Source: Nocardia bhagyanarayanae (lineage in GTDB: Bacteria; Actinomycetota; Actinomycetes; Mycobacteriales; Mycobacteriaceae). Taken from it: DNA of 64,000 nucleotides. Below, piece by piece: positions 1-7,095 of the stretch. Both the position numbers and the translations under genes were made by a program. The DNA is taken from assembly GCF_006716565.1 (NCBI RefSeq), contig NZ_VFPG01000001.1:930001-994000 (forward strand), read 5' to 3'. Position 1 is the stretch's first letter. Every line of letters starts with the position of its first letter. The notes beneath the pieces are model-generated. The model searched no databases and was not told where the DNA came from. It saw nothing but the letters and a program-made list of their open reading frames with translations.

Positions 1-100
1 CGGCGGCACCCTGACTAGGATGCAAAAGCGTGCCGTTGACGAAACGCTCGTTGCCCTCGCGGAGGGATTTCCAGGCGCTGATCGGGTTTGAATCAGACAT
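1..100 (-). CDS. canB: Beta-class carbonic anhydrase, N-terminal fragment (runs off the left edge)
   Basis: Reading the minus strand from an ATG at 98-100 gives 33 codons starting M-S-D-S-N-P-I-S-A-W-K-S-L-R-E-G-N-E-R-F and staying open to the window edge. The segment W-K-x-L-x-E-G-N-E-R-F-V matches the start of mycobacterial beta-carbonic anhydrases (Rv3588c type), zinc enzymes that interconvert CO2 and bicarbonate in the cytosol. The zinc-binding Cys/His residues lie outside the window. It is divergent from mutY, with 90 bp between the two starts, the same arrangement as Rv3588c/Rv3589 in M. tuberculosis. The call rests on the short N-terminal match and synteny. Confidence 0.8.
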   Translation of the reverse strand, partial: MSDSNPISAWKSLREGNERFVNGTLLHPSQGAA

Positions 101-190
101 ACCGACCATTGTGCACAAGGCATTCGCTACCGGCGAGTCGGTTGCGTTACGGGTCGGCAAATATCGACTGGCCGCCGGGCGGCGGAGACG

Positions 191-1126
191 GTGAGGGTAA
201 TGCTCAGCGGCACAGGTCGGATCACGCCGACCCCGCAACAGATCGGCGATCGCGGCATCGACGCCGACGTGTTGCTGGACTGGTACGCCGAGACCGCCCG
301 CGACCTGCCGTGGCGACGCCCCGGCGTGACCGCGTGGCAGATCCTGATGAGCGAGATCATGCTCCAGCAGACCCCCGTCGTGCGGGTCGAGCCGATCTGG
401 CTGGAGTGGGTGGCGCGCTGGCCGGTGCCCTCGGCGATGGCCGCGTCCTCCCAGGCCGAGGTGCTGCGCGCGTGGGGCAAGCTCGGCTATCCGCGGCGCG
501 CGCTACGGCTGCACGAGTGCGCGCGGGTGCTCGCCGAGGAACACGGCGACGAGGTCCCCGCCGACGTGGACGTGCTGCTCGGGCTGCCCGGCATCGGCGC
601 TTACACCGCGCGTGCGGTCGCCTGCTTCGCCTACGGCCAGCGCGTGCCGGTGGTGGACACCAACGTGCGCCGGGTCGTCGCGCGCGCCGTGCACGGTCGC
701 GCCGAAGCGGGCAACCCGGCCGCGCGCGATCTCGCCGAGACCGAGGCGCTGCTGCCCGCGAAAATCGACCGCGCGGCAAGGTTTTCCGCCGCGCTGATGG
801 AACTCGGCGCGACGGTCTGCACCGCGCGCACGCCCGACTGTGCGCGCTGTCCACTGCCCGCCTGCGCCTGGGTGACCGCGGGTCGCCCGGTGTCGGAAGT
901 GGTGCGCCGCACGCAGAAGTACGAGGGCACCGACCGCCAGGCCCGCGGCCGCCTGCTCGACGTGTTGCGCGCCGCGACCGGGCCGGTCGAGCGGGTTCGC
1001 CTGGACCTGGCATGGACCCGCGATCCGGGCCAGCGCGACAGGGCACTCGACTCGCTGCTGGTCGACGGGCTGATCGAGCAGACGGCCGATGGATTGTTCG
1101 CCCTCGCCGGCGAGGGTGATCGCTGA
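191..1126 (+). CDS. mutY: A/G-specific adenine DNA glycosylase MutY
   Basis: Base-excision repair glycosylase that removes adenine mispaired with 8-oxoguanine. The 311-residue product has the helix-hairpin-helix with G-L-P-G-I-G-A-Y-T-A-R-A followed by V-V-D-T-N-V-R-R, which carries the catalytic Asp, and an N-terminal M-L-Q-Q-T-P motif typical of MutY. A 4Fe-4S cluster site follows with spacing C-x6-C-x2-C-x4-C (T-V-C-T-A-R-T-P-D-C-A-R-C); the last gap is one shorter than in E. coli MutY and appears to be usual for actinobacterial MutY. The C-terminal part is short, so the NUDIX-like 8-oxoG recognition domain is largely absent, as in mycobacterial MutY of about 304 residues. Starts at GTG 191 and ATG 200 are both possible. 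Confidence 0.93.
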   Translation: MRVMLSGTGRITPTPQQIGDRGIDADVLLDWYAETARDLPWRRPGVTAWQILMSEIMLQQTPVVRVEPIWLEWVARWPVPSAMAASSQAEVLRAWGKLGYPRRALRLHECARVLAEEHGDEVPADVDVLLGLPGIGAYTARAVACFAYGQRVPVVDTNVRRVVARAVHGRAEAGNPAARDLAETEALLPAKIDRAARFSAALMELGATVCTARTPDCARCPLPACAWVTAGRPVSEVVRRTQKYEGTDRQARGRLLDVLRAATGPVERVRLDLAWTRDPGQRDRALDSLLVDGLIEQTADGLFALAGEGDR

Positions 1127-1157
1127 CCGACCAAAGATCACCGTCAGCCGACCCACC

Positions 1158-1256
1158 GCGATGAAGGTCACCCGCGGTCGGTTGAGCGGGCACGCAGGTC
1201 GGGCGAATGAAGGTCACGTCCAGTCGATCTGGCCGGATGAAGGCGGCCTTCGGTCG
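1158..1256 (+). repeat. Three short degenerate copies of an ATGAAGG-type intergenic element
   Basis: Between the convergent mutY and hydrolase genes, copies of A-T-G-A-A-G-G begin at 1161, 1207 and 1237; the first two continue TCAC and the last continues into GAAGGC-g-GCCTTC, a small inverted repeat at 1239-1251. The phrase CGGTCGGTT also recurs (1177 region and 1251 region). It looks like a decayed repeat with terminator-like hairpins. It codes for nothing convincing. Confidence 0.45.
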
Positions 1257-1287
1257 GTTACCCGCGCGGACCGTTCTGGACGCGGTA

Positions 1288-2031
1288 TCAGGCGAGGATC
1301 CGGTGCAGAAATCGCTCCACTTCGGCGCGATAGCGCTCGGGCTGATCGTCGTGCACCAGATGCCCCGCGTCCGGAATCAGCACGTACTCCGCGTTCGCGT
1401 TGCTCTCGGCCATTTCGCGCATCTGCCCGGCCGGGGTGATGGTGTGCTCGCCCTCGATGAGCAGCACCGGGACGCGCACCGCCCGCCACTGCTCCCAGAA
1501 ATGGCGGGTGCCCCACTCCTCGGAGATGTCGCGGAAGGTCGTGACCGAGCCGTGCAGCCGATAGCCGTCCGGGCCGTGCTCGAAGGAGTTCAGAAAGTAG
1601 CGACCCGCGACCGGGCCGAAGTACTCGAGCACCGAGTCGGCGTCCGGAAACGGCTGCGGCCACGCCTCGATCATGGCGGCCCAGTCCGCGGCGGTGCGTC
1701 CGGTGAAGTCGGGGGCGATGTCCTCCACCACCAGCGCGCGCACCCGCTCCGGATAGTGCGCGGCGAAGACCCAGCCGTGCAGCGCTCCCATGGAGTGGCC
1801 GATCACGACCATCGGCTCGGTGAGGTGCGCGGTGGCTTCGGCGAGATCCGCGACGAAGGCCTCGGTGGTCAATTCGGGCGGCGCCGGGCGGCCGTGGCCC
1901 GCGGCGTCGTAGGTGTAGACGTGCCCGTGCGCCCGCAGCCAGTCCAGCTGGTCGCCCCAGGTGCGCGCGCTGCCCATCAAGCCGTGCAGCAGCAGGATCG
2001 GCACGCCTGCTCCGCCTTCGTCGTACCACAT
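1288..2031 (-). CDS. Alpha/beta-fold hydrolase
   Basis: A 247-residue cytosolic alpha/beta hydrolase without signal peptide. The oxyanion region L-L-L-H-G-L-M-G is near residue 15, the nucleophile elbow V-I-G-H-S-M-G-A-L-H-G is near residue 98 (Ser in G-H-S-M-G), and the catalytic His is in D-A-G-H-L-V-H near residue 225. The substrate cannot be read from sequence. It is divergent from mhuD with 71 bp between starts, and this pair corresponds to Rv3591c/Rv3592, so a role linked to heme or iron has been possible but is not shown. Some in-frame sequence exists upstream of ATG 2031 but no better start is apparent. Confidence 0.88.
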   Translation of the reverse strand: MWYDEGGAGVPILLLHGLMGSARTWGDQLDWLRAHGHVYTYDAAGHGRPAPPELTTEAFVADLAEATAHLTEPMVVIGHSMGALHGWVFAAHYPERVRALVVEDIAPDFTGRTAADWAAMIEAWPQPFPDADSVLEYFGPVAGRYFLNSFEHGPDGYRLHGSVTTFRDISEEWGTRHFWEQWRAVRVPVLLIEGEHTITPAGQMREMAESNANAEYVLIPDAGHLVHDDQPERYRAEVERFLHRILA

Positions 2032-2102
2032 CGGGTCGATTGTGCCTCCCGGCTCGTCCGGGCGCGCGCTCGCCCGCGCGCGGGCGACGTATTGTCGAGT
2101 CC

Positions 2103-2420
2103 ATGGCTGTCGTGAAGATCAACGCGATCGAGGTCCCCGAAGGCGCCGGACCCGAGCTGGAGAAGCGGTTCGCGCACCGCGCGCACGCGGTGGAGAACTC
2201 GCCCGGCTTCCTCGGCTTCCAGCTGCTGCGTCCGGTCGCGGGCGAGAACCGCTACTTCGTGGTGACCCAGTGGGATTCCGAGGAGTCCTTCGCCGCTTGG
2301 CGGGACGGTCCGGCCCGTGCCGCCCACGCGGGCAGCGGCGACAAGAAGCCGGTTTCGACCGGCGCGTCGCTGCTCGAATTCGAGGTCGTGCTGGACGTCG
2401 CGGCCAAGCCCGCGTCCTGA
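2103..2420 (+). CDS. mhuD: Heme-degrading monooxygenase of the MhuD/IsdG family
   Basis: The 105-residue protein is a single ABM-type ferredoxin-like domain, closely similar from memory to M. tuberculosis MhuD (Rv3592): M-A-V-V-K-I-N-A-I-E-V at the start, K-R-F-A-H-R-A-H-A-V-E-N in the middle and G-A-S-L-L-E-F-E-V-V-L at the end. The family acts as a dimer, binds heme through a His (the region with A-A-H-A-G near residue 75 fits) and opens the ring to release iron, giving mycobilin products in mycobacteria. ATG 2103 is chosen because family members begin there; an upstream in-frame start at 2040 would only add an unconserved extension. The next feature downstream is a cobalamin riboswitch, an unrelated tetrapyrrole signal. 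Confidence 0.93.
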   Translation: MAVVKINAIEVPEGAGPELEKRFAHRAHAVENSPGFLGFQLLRPVAGENRYFVVTQWDSEESFAAWRDGPARAAHAGSGDKKPVSTGASLLEFEVVLDVAAKPAS

Positions 2421-2499
2421 GTCCGGCGGGTAACGACTCGCCCACACCGTGGTCAACAGGCTTCGACCGTGTTGACGACGGGCGCGCCGTGGTGTCACA

Positions 2500-2660
2500 G
2501 TTCGAGGTGACCAAGCGAGGGTGATGCGGTAATTCCGGTGTGATTCCGGAGCGGTCGCGCCACTGTGTTCCATGCATCGGGTCCGGTTCCGGCCGTGCGG
2601 CCGGGGCGGCGCGGTGCCGGAAAGCCAGACACCGGCACCGTCGCACCACTTATCTCACGG
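2500..2660 (+). ncRNA. Cobalamin (adenosylcobalamin) riboswitch
   Basis: The region in front of cbtB carries hallmark parts of the B12 aptamer: G-G-T-A-A-T-T-C-C-G-G-T-G-T-G-A-T-T-C-C-G-G-A-G-C at about 2528-2552, a following G-T-C-G-C-G-C-C-A-C-T-G-T-G core, and the conserved box with A-A-A-G-C-C-A-G-A-C at 2621-2630 inside the P6-like stem GTGCCGG/CCGGCAC. The cbtB ribosome-binding site (2709-2713) lies about 50 bases beyond, so control of translation initiation or early termination of cbtBA is likely. Exact aptamer edges are estimated. Confidence 0.9.
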
Positions 2661-2719
2661 GACGCGAAAGCGCCCTGCCGGACGAGATCCGGCCGGGACG
2701 TATCCCTAGGAGGACTCGA

Positions 2720-2914
2720 ATGGCCATCGCGCATTCACCGAGCCGGACAACCGATTCCCTGGCGACCGTGCTCGTCACGGTAGGTGTCGTTCTTCTCGCA
2801 CTGCTCACGCTGTACCTGGTCGGCTTCGATCAGGGCGCCATCTCGCGCAGCGGGATGTTCATGCACGAGCTGATGCATGACGGACGGCATCTGCTGGGTG
2901 TTCCGTGCCACTGA
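2720..2914 (+). CDS. cbtB: CbtB-type cobalt transporter small subunit
   Basis: A 64-residue membrane protein with one hydrophobic helix at about residues 14-36 and a short His-rich tail ending M-H-E-L-M-H-D-G-R-H-L-L-G-V-P-C-H, the layout of CbtB. CbtB works with CbtA as a predicted cobalt uptake system in bacteria whose B12 genes are under cobalamin riboswitches, which is exactly the context here. The ATG at 2720 follows a strong C-T-A-G-G-A-G-G-A sequence. Its stop codon lies inside cbtA, overlapping it by 10 bases. Confidence 0.92.
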   Translation: MAIAHSPSRTTDSLATVLVTVGVVLLALLTLYLVGFDQGAISRSGMFMHELMHDGRHLLGVPCH

Positions 2915-3747
2915 ACCCACCCACTCCGTCGACTCCGGCTCCCCTGGCCGGAACATTGAAAACCCTGCTGTTGCGCGGCCTGCTCGCCGGTTTGATCGCC
3001 GGTCTGCTGGCCGCCACGGTGGGCTATTTCGTCGGCGAACCGAAGGTCGACGCGGCGATCGCCATCGAAGAGGCCAACGCGGCCACCGAAGGGTCGCACC
3101 ACGCGCCGGGAGAACCCACCGCGGGCCACTCCCACGGCGACGAAGGTCACTCCCACGGCGACGAAGAGGAAGCGCTGGTCAGCAGGACCGGACAGAAATT
3201 CGGTCAGTTCCTCGCCCTCGGCCTCAGCGGTCTGGCCTTCGGCGCCATCTTCGCCTCGGTCGCGCACTTCGCGCGGCGCCACACCGCATTGTCCGGTCCG
3301 AAACTGGCGATCGGGCTCGGTGTCGCAGGCTGGGCCGCGATCGTCGCGGTGCCGTTCTTCAAGTACCCGGCGAACCCACCCGCGGTGGGCGATCCGGAGA
3401 CCATCAACGATCGCACCCTGCTGTGGGTGGCCTCGGTGCTGCTCGGTCTCGCGGCCGTCGGCGCGGGGGTGTACGTGTACAAGCTGCTGCGCGGGCAGCT
3501 GGACACCGTTCGGCTGATCGCGGGCGTCGCGGCGTTCGCGCTGATCACCACGCTGGGGTACGTCCTGCTGCCCGGCGTCGACGAGGTGTCCGCCGACTTC
3601 CCGCCGAGCCTGCTGTGGCAGTTCCGTGTCGCGTCGCTCGCCGTCTCCGCCACGCTGTGGGCGGCCCTCGGCCTCGGTTTCGCGGCGCTCACCGAGTTCG
3701 CGGGACGTAGCACCCGGGTACGGAGCGAGGTCGCTACCGCGGGGTGA
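2905..3747 (+). CDS. cbtA: CbtA-type cobalt transporter membrane subunit
   Basis: The 280-residue protein has about six membrane helices (roughly residues 24-46, 107-130, 142-162, 178-201, 209-231 and 245-270). Between helices 1 and 2 lies a soluble His/Asp/Glu-rich segment (about residues 70-96) containing S-H-H-A-P-G-E and a doubled H-S-H-G-D-E unit, a probable metal-capture loop. Predicted to import cobalt with CbtB for cobalamin synthesis or salvage. It starts at GTG 2905 within the cbtB 3' end, so translation is coupled, and both are controlled by the upstream cobalamin riboswitch. Confidence 0.92.
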   Translation: MPLNPPTPSTPAPLAGTLKTLLLRGLLAGLIAGLLAATVGYFVGEPKVDAAIAIEEANAATEGSHHAPGEPTAGHSHGDEGHSHGDEEEALVSRTGQKFGQFLALGLSGLAFGAIFASVAHFARRHTALSGPKLAIGLGVAGWAAIVAVPFFKYPANPPAVGDPETINDRTLLWVASVLLGLAAVGAGVYVYKLLRGQLDTVRLIAGVAAFALITTLGYVLLPGVDEVSADFPPSLLWQFRVASLAVSATLWAALGLGFAALTEFAGRSTRVRSEVATAG

Positions 3748-3782
3748 TCCGCGTCGAGAAAACCAGGGGCAGTGTCGTTCTC

Positions 3783-4250
3783 ATGACCGGCACTGCCCCT
3801 TCTCGTTCCGCTCCGGCTTTCGGTTCGCCGCGTTCCGTGACGCTCGCGGTGACGGCCTTCGTCGTCGCGTTGCTCGCCGGTGTCGGCGAGGCGCTGGCGC
3901 GCACGGCGATGACGCTCGAACGGTCCGACGCCGACCTGCCAGGGCTCGCCGTCGGCTTGGCCGTGCGCTTCGCGATCTACCTGGCCGTATTGGCCGTCGT
4001 AGTGCGAATGGCGCGCGGGGACCGCGTCGCGCGGCTCGTGCTCGCGCTCGGCATCGGTGTGCTCGGTCTCGCCTCGCTGCTCGCCGAACCGGTGACGGCG
4101 CTGCTCTCGGGCGAGGCGGTGTCCGTCACCCCGAGCTCGCTCATCCTCGGCGTTCTGCGCGCGACCCACGTGCTCGCCGTGCTCGTGGCTATCCCCGCCA
4201 TGTACGCGCCAGACGCCCGCGCGTACTTCGCCCGCCGCGCGACCGTATGA
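3783..4250 (+). CDS. Small integral membrane protein of unknown function
   Basis: The 155-residue product has about four hydrophobic segments (near residues 18-38, 50-76, 84-104 and 122-142) separated by short charged loops, and no recognisable domain. It follows cbtA by about 35 bp on the same strand, so it may be co-transcribed, but nothing ties it to cobalt. ATG 3783 is preferred over an upstream in-frame GTG because the extra residues are polar and the ATG directly precedes the family-like hydrophobic start. Confidence 0.7.
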   Translation: MTGTAPSRSAPAFGSPRSVTLAVTAFVVALLAGVGEALARTAMTLERSDADLPGLAVGLAVRFAIYLAVLAVVVRMARGDRVARLVLALGIGVLGLASLLAEPVTALLSGEAVSVTPSSLILGVLRATHVLAVLVAIPAMYAPDARAYFARRATV

Positions 4251-4253
4251 CTC

Positions 4254-4286
4254 CCCGCACTCCCCGCTCGGCGCGAGGGGTGCGAA
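4254..4286. terminator. Candidate hairpin between convergent genes
   Basis: CGCAC-TCC at 4256-4263 can pair with GGG-TGCG at 4278-4284 around a GC-rich loop. It sits in the 47-bp gap between two convergent genes. There is no T-tract, so this is only a candidate. Confidence 0.35.
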
Positions 4287-4297
4287 GAATCAAGCGG

Positions 4298-4738
4298 TCA
4301 CGCCAGCGCGGCGTCCAGGCTGATGGTGTCGACACCGGCCAGCGCCTTGGAGACCGGGCAGCCCGCCTTGGCCGCCTCGGCGGCGGCGAGGAAGCCGTCG
4401 GCGTCCATGCCGGAGACCCGGCCGCGGACGGTCAGCTTGATGCCGGTGATGCGGAAGCCGCCCGCCGGGTCCGGGCCGAGGGTGACGTCGGCGGTGACGT
4501 CCAGGCTCTCGGGGGTGGCGCCCGCGTTGCCGATCTGCGCCGAGAGCGCCATGGCGTAGCAGGAGGAGTGCGCGGCCGCGATCAGTTCCTCGGGGCTGGT
4601 GGTGCCGTCGGCTTCCTCCGCGGAACGCTTCGGGAACGACACGTCGTACTTGCCGACGCCCGAACTGGTCAGCTCGACCTGTCCGGAGCCGTCCTGCAGA
4701 CCTCCGGTCCAAGCGGTGCGCGCGGTACGTGTTGGCAT
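4298..4738 (-). CDS. OsmC/Ohr family peroxiredoxin-like protein
   Basis: The 146-residue protein matches the OsmC fold: N-terminal T-A-R-T-A-W-T-G-G-L, then the two conserved cysteines in A-A-H-S-S-C-Y-A-M-A-L-S (about residue 55) and A-K-A-G-C-P-V-S-K-A-L (about residue 123). OsmC proteins reduce organic hydroperoxides with a Cys-Cys couple, usually in osmotic or oxidative stress. Two adjacent ATGs occur (4741 and 4738); the second is chosen because it gives better spacing to the A-A-A-G-G-A site. Confidence 0.9.
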   Translation of the reverse strand: MPTRTARTAWTGGLQDGSGQVELTSSGVGKYDVSFPKRSAEEADGTTSPEELIAAAHSSCYAMALSAQIGNAGATPESLDVTADVTLGPDPAGGFRITGIKLTVRGRVSGMDADGFLAAAEAAKAGCPVSKALAGVDTISLDAALA

Positions 4739-4828
4739 CATTGTCCTTTCACGAAGTGAGCCGAACTCGTGCAGGCTAGAACCTACCCGCACAGCCGAAT
4801 CGTGCGCACCGCTTCCGCGGGCGAGCCG

Positions 4829-5284
4829 TCAGCCCGCCGCGCCGAGCTTCACGTCGAGTTGCTCGAGCACCTGCGGCCACGCCGCGCGGTGCCGGTCTCT
4901 GGCCGCCTCGCTCGCGAACCCCGCGTGGCGCAGACGAAGCCGGATGCCGCGCGGCTGCTTGACGAACTGCACGCTCACCACTGTCTCGGCGCCCTCGGTG
5001 CCGCCCTCGCCGGTGACCCAGGTGAGTTCGACGAGGCGCTCCGGCTCCAGCCGCAGGAACCGGCCGTAGTGCGGATTGCGCTTGCCCTCGAACTCGGTCT
5101 CGAAGAAGAACGGCTCGTTCACCGCGGGCCTCATCCGCACCGAATCCGGGGCGGCGAACCAGATGTCGAACCCCTGTGTCCATGCGGCGTAGAGCAAGCT
5201 GGGCGGTGCTTTCATCACCCGCTCCACGGTGAGGTCGTGGGGCCGTGCGGACAGATCCGGGAGACGAACTGACTGGTCGACCAT
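4829..5284 (-). CDS. SRPBCC/AHSA1-family protein
   Basis: A 151-residue single-domain protein of the START/AHSA1 type: [18 protein letters not shown] near the start, F-F-F-E-T in the middle, and a C-terminal helix with [12 protein letters not shown]. Such proteins have a hydrophobic cavity and serve various ligand-binding or toxin-antagonising roles; nothing here defines the ligand. ATG 5284 (M-V-D-Q-S) is used instead of the upstream M-L-W start, which adds a poorly conserved 13 residues. Confidence 0.85.
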   Translation of the reverse strand: MVDQSVRLPDLSARPHDLTVERVMKAPPSLLYAAWTQGFDIWFAAPDSVRMRPAVNEPFFFETEFEGKRNPHYGRFLRLEPERLVELTWVTGEGGTEGAETVVSVQFVKQPRGIRLRLRHAGFASEAARDRHRAAWPQVLEQLDVKLGAAG

Positions 5285-5344
5285 CACCGGACCATACCCG
5301 CGTGCCCAGAGCCCCCACAGCATTTGCCCCGAGGTGACCGGTCG

Positions 5345-5665
5345 TCACTCGGGATTGGTCACCCGGGCGAGCACGATGCCGCCGAGAATCAGTGCGAGCG
5401 CGAGCAATCGCCCCGCGCTGAACGGATCCCGGTGCACCACGATGCCGAGGCCGATCGCGCCCACCGCGCCGATTCCGGTGAACACGGCGTAGGCGGTGCC
5501 GACGGGCAGCGTCTGCATGGCCCTGGACAGCAGGTATACGGCGAGGCTGCCCAGCACGAAGCACACGAGCGTGGGTAGCGGGCGGGTGAAGTTCTCGGTC
5601 GGTTTGATGCTCTGTGACCAGACGATCTCGACGAGGCCCGCGAGACCCAATACGAGCCAGTTCAT
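5345..5665 (-). CDS. Small multidrug resistance (SMR) family efflux protein
   Basis: A 106-residue protein with four membrane helices. The conserved acidic residue Glu13 in G-L-V-E-I-V-W-S aligns with EmrE Glu14, and the signature P-V-G-T-A-Y-A-V-F-T-G-I-G-A is present near residue 54. SMR proteins work as antiparallel or paired dimers exchanging protons for cationic drugs or guanidinium. It lies one base after the azoreductase stop codon, so both share a transcript controlled by the divergent TetR gene. Confidence 0.92.
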   Translation of the reverse strand: MNWLVLGLAGLVEIVWSQSIKPTENFTRPLPTLVCFVLGSLAVYLLSRAMQTLPVGTAYAVFTGIGAVGAIGLGIVVHRDPFSAGRLLALALILGGIVLARVTNPE

Positions 5666-5666
5666 T

Positions 5667-6314
5667 TCAGTACTGCGCCGCGAGGGAGCGGGCGGTTTCG
5701 ATGGCCTTGGCGTAGGCGTCGTCGTGTTCGGCTCGGCGGTCGGCCAGTGCCGGGTCCTGGCGTGAGTTGGCCAGTTCGGCGTGCAGGAAGACCGTGTCGG
5801 TGACGGCGAAGTGGCCGGCGAAGAAGTCGCGCAGGTAGCGCTCCTGGTAGTCGAAGGCCGCCTTGGGCGCACCGGGCGAATAGCTGCCGCCGCGCGCGGA
5901 CGTGACCACGAAACGACGGTGCCCCAACGACATTCGCGGGAAGGTGATCTGGTCCAGCCAGGCCTTCAGCACCGCGGGAATCGAGTAGTTGTACATCGGG
6001 GTGCCGATCAGGATCACGTCGGCGGCGAGCACCTCGTCCAACAGTGGACGCAGCACCGCGAGCGCCGCGGCCTGCGCCGGAGTCGTCGCCAGTTCGTCGA
6101 GCTCGCCCGGGTCGAAACCGCCGCGCGCCAGGACCGCATCGCACAGCTCGGTCCACGGCTCGCTCACGAACGGCACGGGCCGTTCGGCCAGATCCCGGTA
6201 CAGGTAGCCGCCGTCCGGGTGCTCCGCACGCCAAGCGGCGGCGAACTCCGCGCTCAGTTCCCGGCTGATGGAACGCCGACGCGCGCTCGCGTCGAGGTGC
6301 AACAAGGTGCTCAT
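5667..6314 (-). CDS. azoR: FMN-dependent NAD(P)H azoreductase/quinone reductase
   Basis: The 215-residue flavodoxin-like protein shows the AzoR family pattern: S-T-L-L-H-L-D-A-S-A-R at the start (FMN phosphate loop), I-G-T-P-M-Y-N-Y-S-I-P-A-V-L-K-A-W-L-D near residue 95 and S-A-R-G-G-S-Y after it. The family reduces quinones and azo dyes with FMN and NAD(P)H by two electrons. It is directly upstream of the SMR gene (1-bp gap) and divergent from a TetR gene with two palindromes between them. Starts at 6317 or 6314 (M-M-S-T) are both possible. Confidence 0.9.
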   Translation of the reverse strand: MSTLLHLDASARRRSISRELSAEFAAAWRAEHPDGGYLYRDLAERPVPFVSEPWTELCDAVLARGGFDPGELDELATTPAQAAALAVLRPLLDEVLAADVILIGTPMYNYSIPAVLKAWLDQITFPRMSLGHRRFVVTSARGGSYSPGAPKAAFDYQERYLRDFFAGHFAVTDTVFLHAELANSRQDPALADRRAEHDDAYAKAIETARSLAAQY

Positions 6315-6335
6315 CATCCAAATCCTTCGATCAAG

Positions 6336-6350
6336 CGGACACATTGTCCG
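6336..6350. promoter_or_regulatory. TetR operator 1
   Basis: Perfect inverted repeat CGGACA-cat-TGTCCG. It lies between azoR and the TetR gene, 22 bp from the azoR start. Confidence 0.75.
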
Positions 6351-6370
6351 GTTCAACGCTAACAGTCAAA

Positions 6371-6385
6371 CGGACACTATGTCCA
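6371..6385. promoter_or_regulatory. TetR operator 2
   Basis: CGGACA-cta-TGTCCA, the same GGACA-N3-TGTCC core as operator 1, centred 35 bp away and 31 bp before the TetR ATG. The pair fits autorepression plus control of azoR-SMR. Confidence 0.75.
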
Positions 6386-6415
6386 GTTGTTCCGAACTCC
6401 GCTAGAGTCGCTGTC

Positions 6416-7024
6416 ATGGACGCCCACTCGGATCTGCTCACAGGCGCACCGCTCGACCAACCACCGAGCGAACGCGCGGACGCGGCACGCAACCGCGCCA
6501 AGGTCCTCGCGGCCGCGGCGGAACTCTTCGCAGGCCGCGATCCGCGCGCGGTCACCATGGACGACATCGCCAAGGCCGCGGGCGTCGGCCGCGGCACGCT
6601 GTACCGCCGCTACCCGGACACGAATTCGATCGCCGTCGCACTCCTCGACGAGCACGAACGCGCCCTCCAGGAGCGCCTGCTGCACGGCGAACCACCCCTC
6701 GGCCCCGGCGCGGCCCCCGCCGACCGCCTGGCCGCCTTCTACGAGGCGATGGTCGAGCTCCTCGACAGCCACGCCCACCTGGCCTTGGGCGCGGAGACCG
6801 GCGGCGCCCGCTTCACGACCGGGGCGTACGGGTTCTGGTACGCCCATGTGCGTGCGTTGCTGGTCGCGGCGGACATCCGCGATCCGGACGCGCTGGTCGA
6901 TTCACTGCTCGCGCCCTTGGCCGCGGAGGTCTACACCGCGCAACGCGAACGCGGACTCGACCCGTCCGCGATCGCCCGAGGGTTGGCCCGCATCGCCCAC
7001 GCCGTCCTCGCCAGTCCCGAATAG
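6416..7024 (+). CDS. TetR/AcrR family transcriptional regulator
   Basis: A 202-residue regulator. The N-terminal helix-turn-helix spans about residues 25-70 (A-A-E-L-F-A, T-M-D-D-I-A-K-A-A-G-V-G-R-G-T-L-Y-R-R-Y-P), and the rest is an all-helical ligand and dimer domain. It is divergent from azoR-SMR and separated from it by 101 bp with two identical-core palindromes, so it most likely represses that pair and itself and is released by an electrophile, quinone or cationic drug. The ligand is inferred from the neighbours only. Confidence 0.92.
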   Translation: MDAHSDLLTGAPLDQPPSERADAARNRAKVLAAAAELFAGRDPRAVTMDDIAKAAGVGRGTLYRRYPDTNSIAVALLDEHERALQERLLHGEPPLGPGAAPADRLAAFYEAMVELLDSHAHLALGAETGGARFTTGAYGFWYAHVRALLVAADIRDPDALVDSLLAPLAAEVYTAQRERGLDPSAIARGLARIAHAVLASPE

Positions 7025-7043
7025 GTACCGGCGCTGCCGCCAC

Positions 7044-7077
7044 ACGCCTCGCAGATCTTGGGCGGGCTGCGAGGCGT
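7044..7077. terminator. Bidirectional hairpin terminator
   Basis: ACGCCTCGCAG (7044-7054) and CTGCGAGGCGT (7067-7077) form a perfect 11-bp stem with a 12-nt loop between convergent tetR and ABC permease genes. Confidence 0.65.
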
Positions 7078-7095
7078 CCGAAAGACCGCGTGCGG

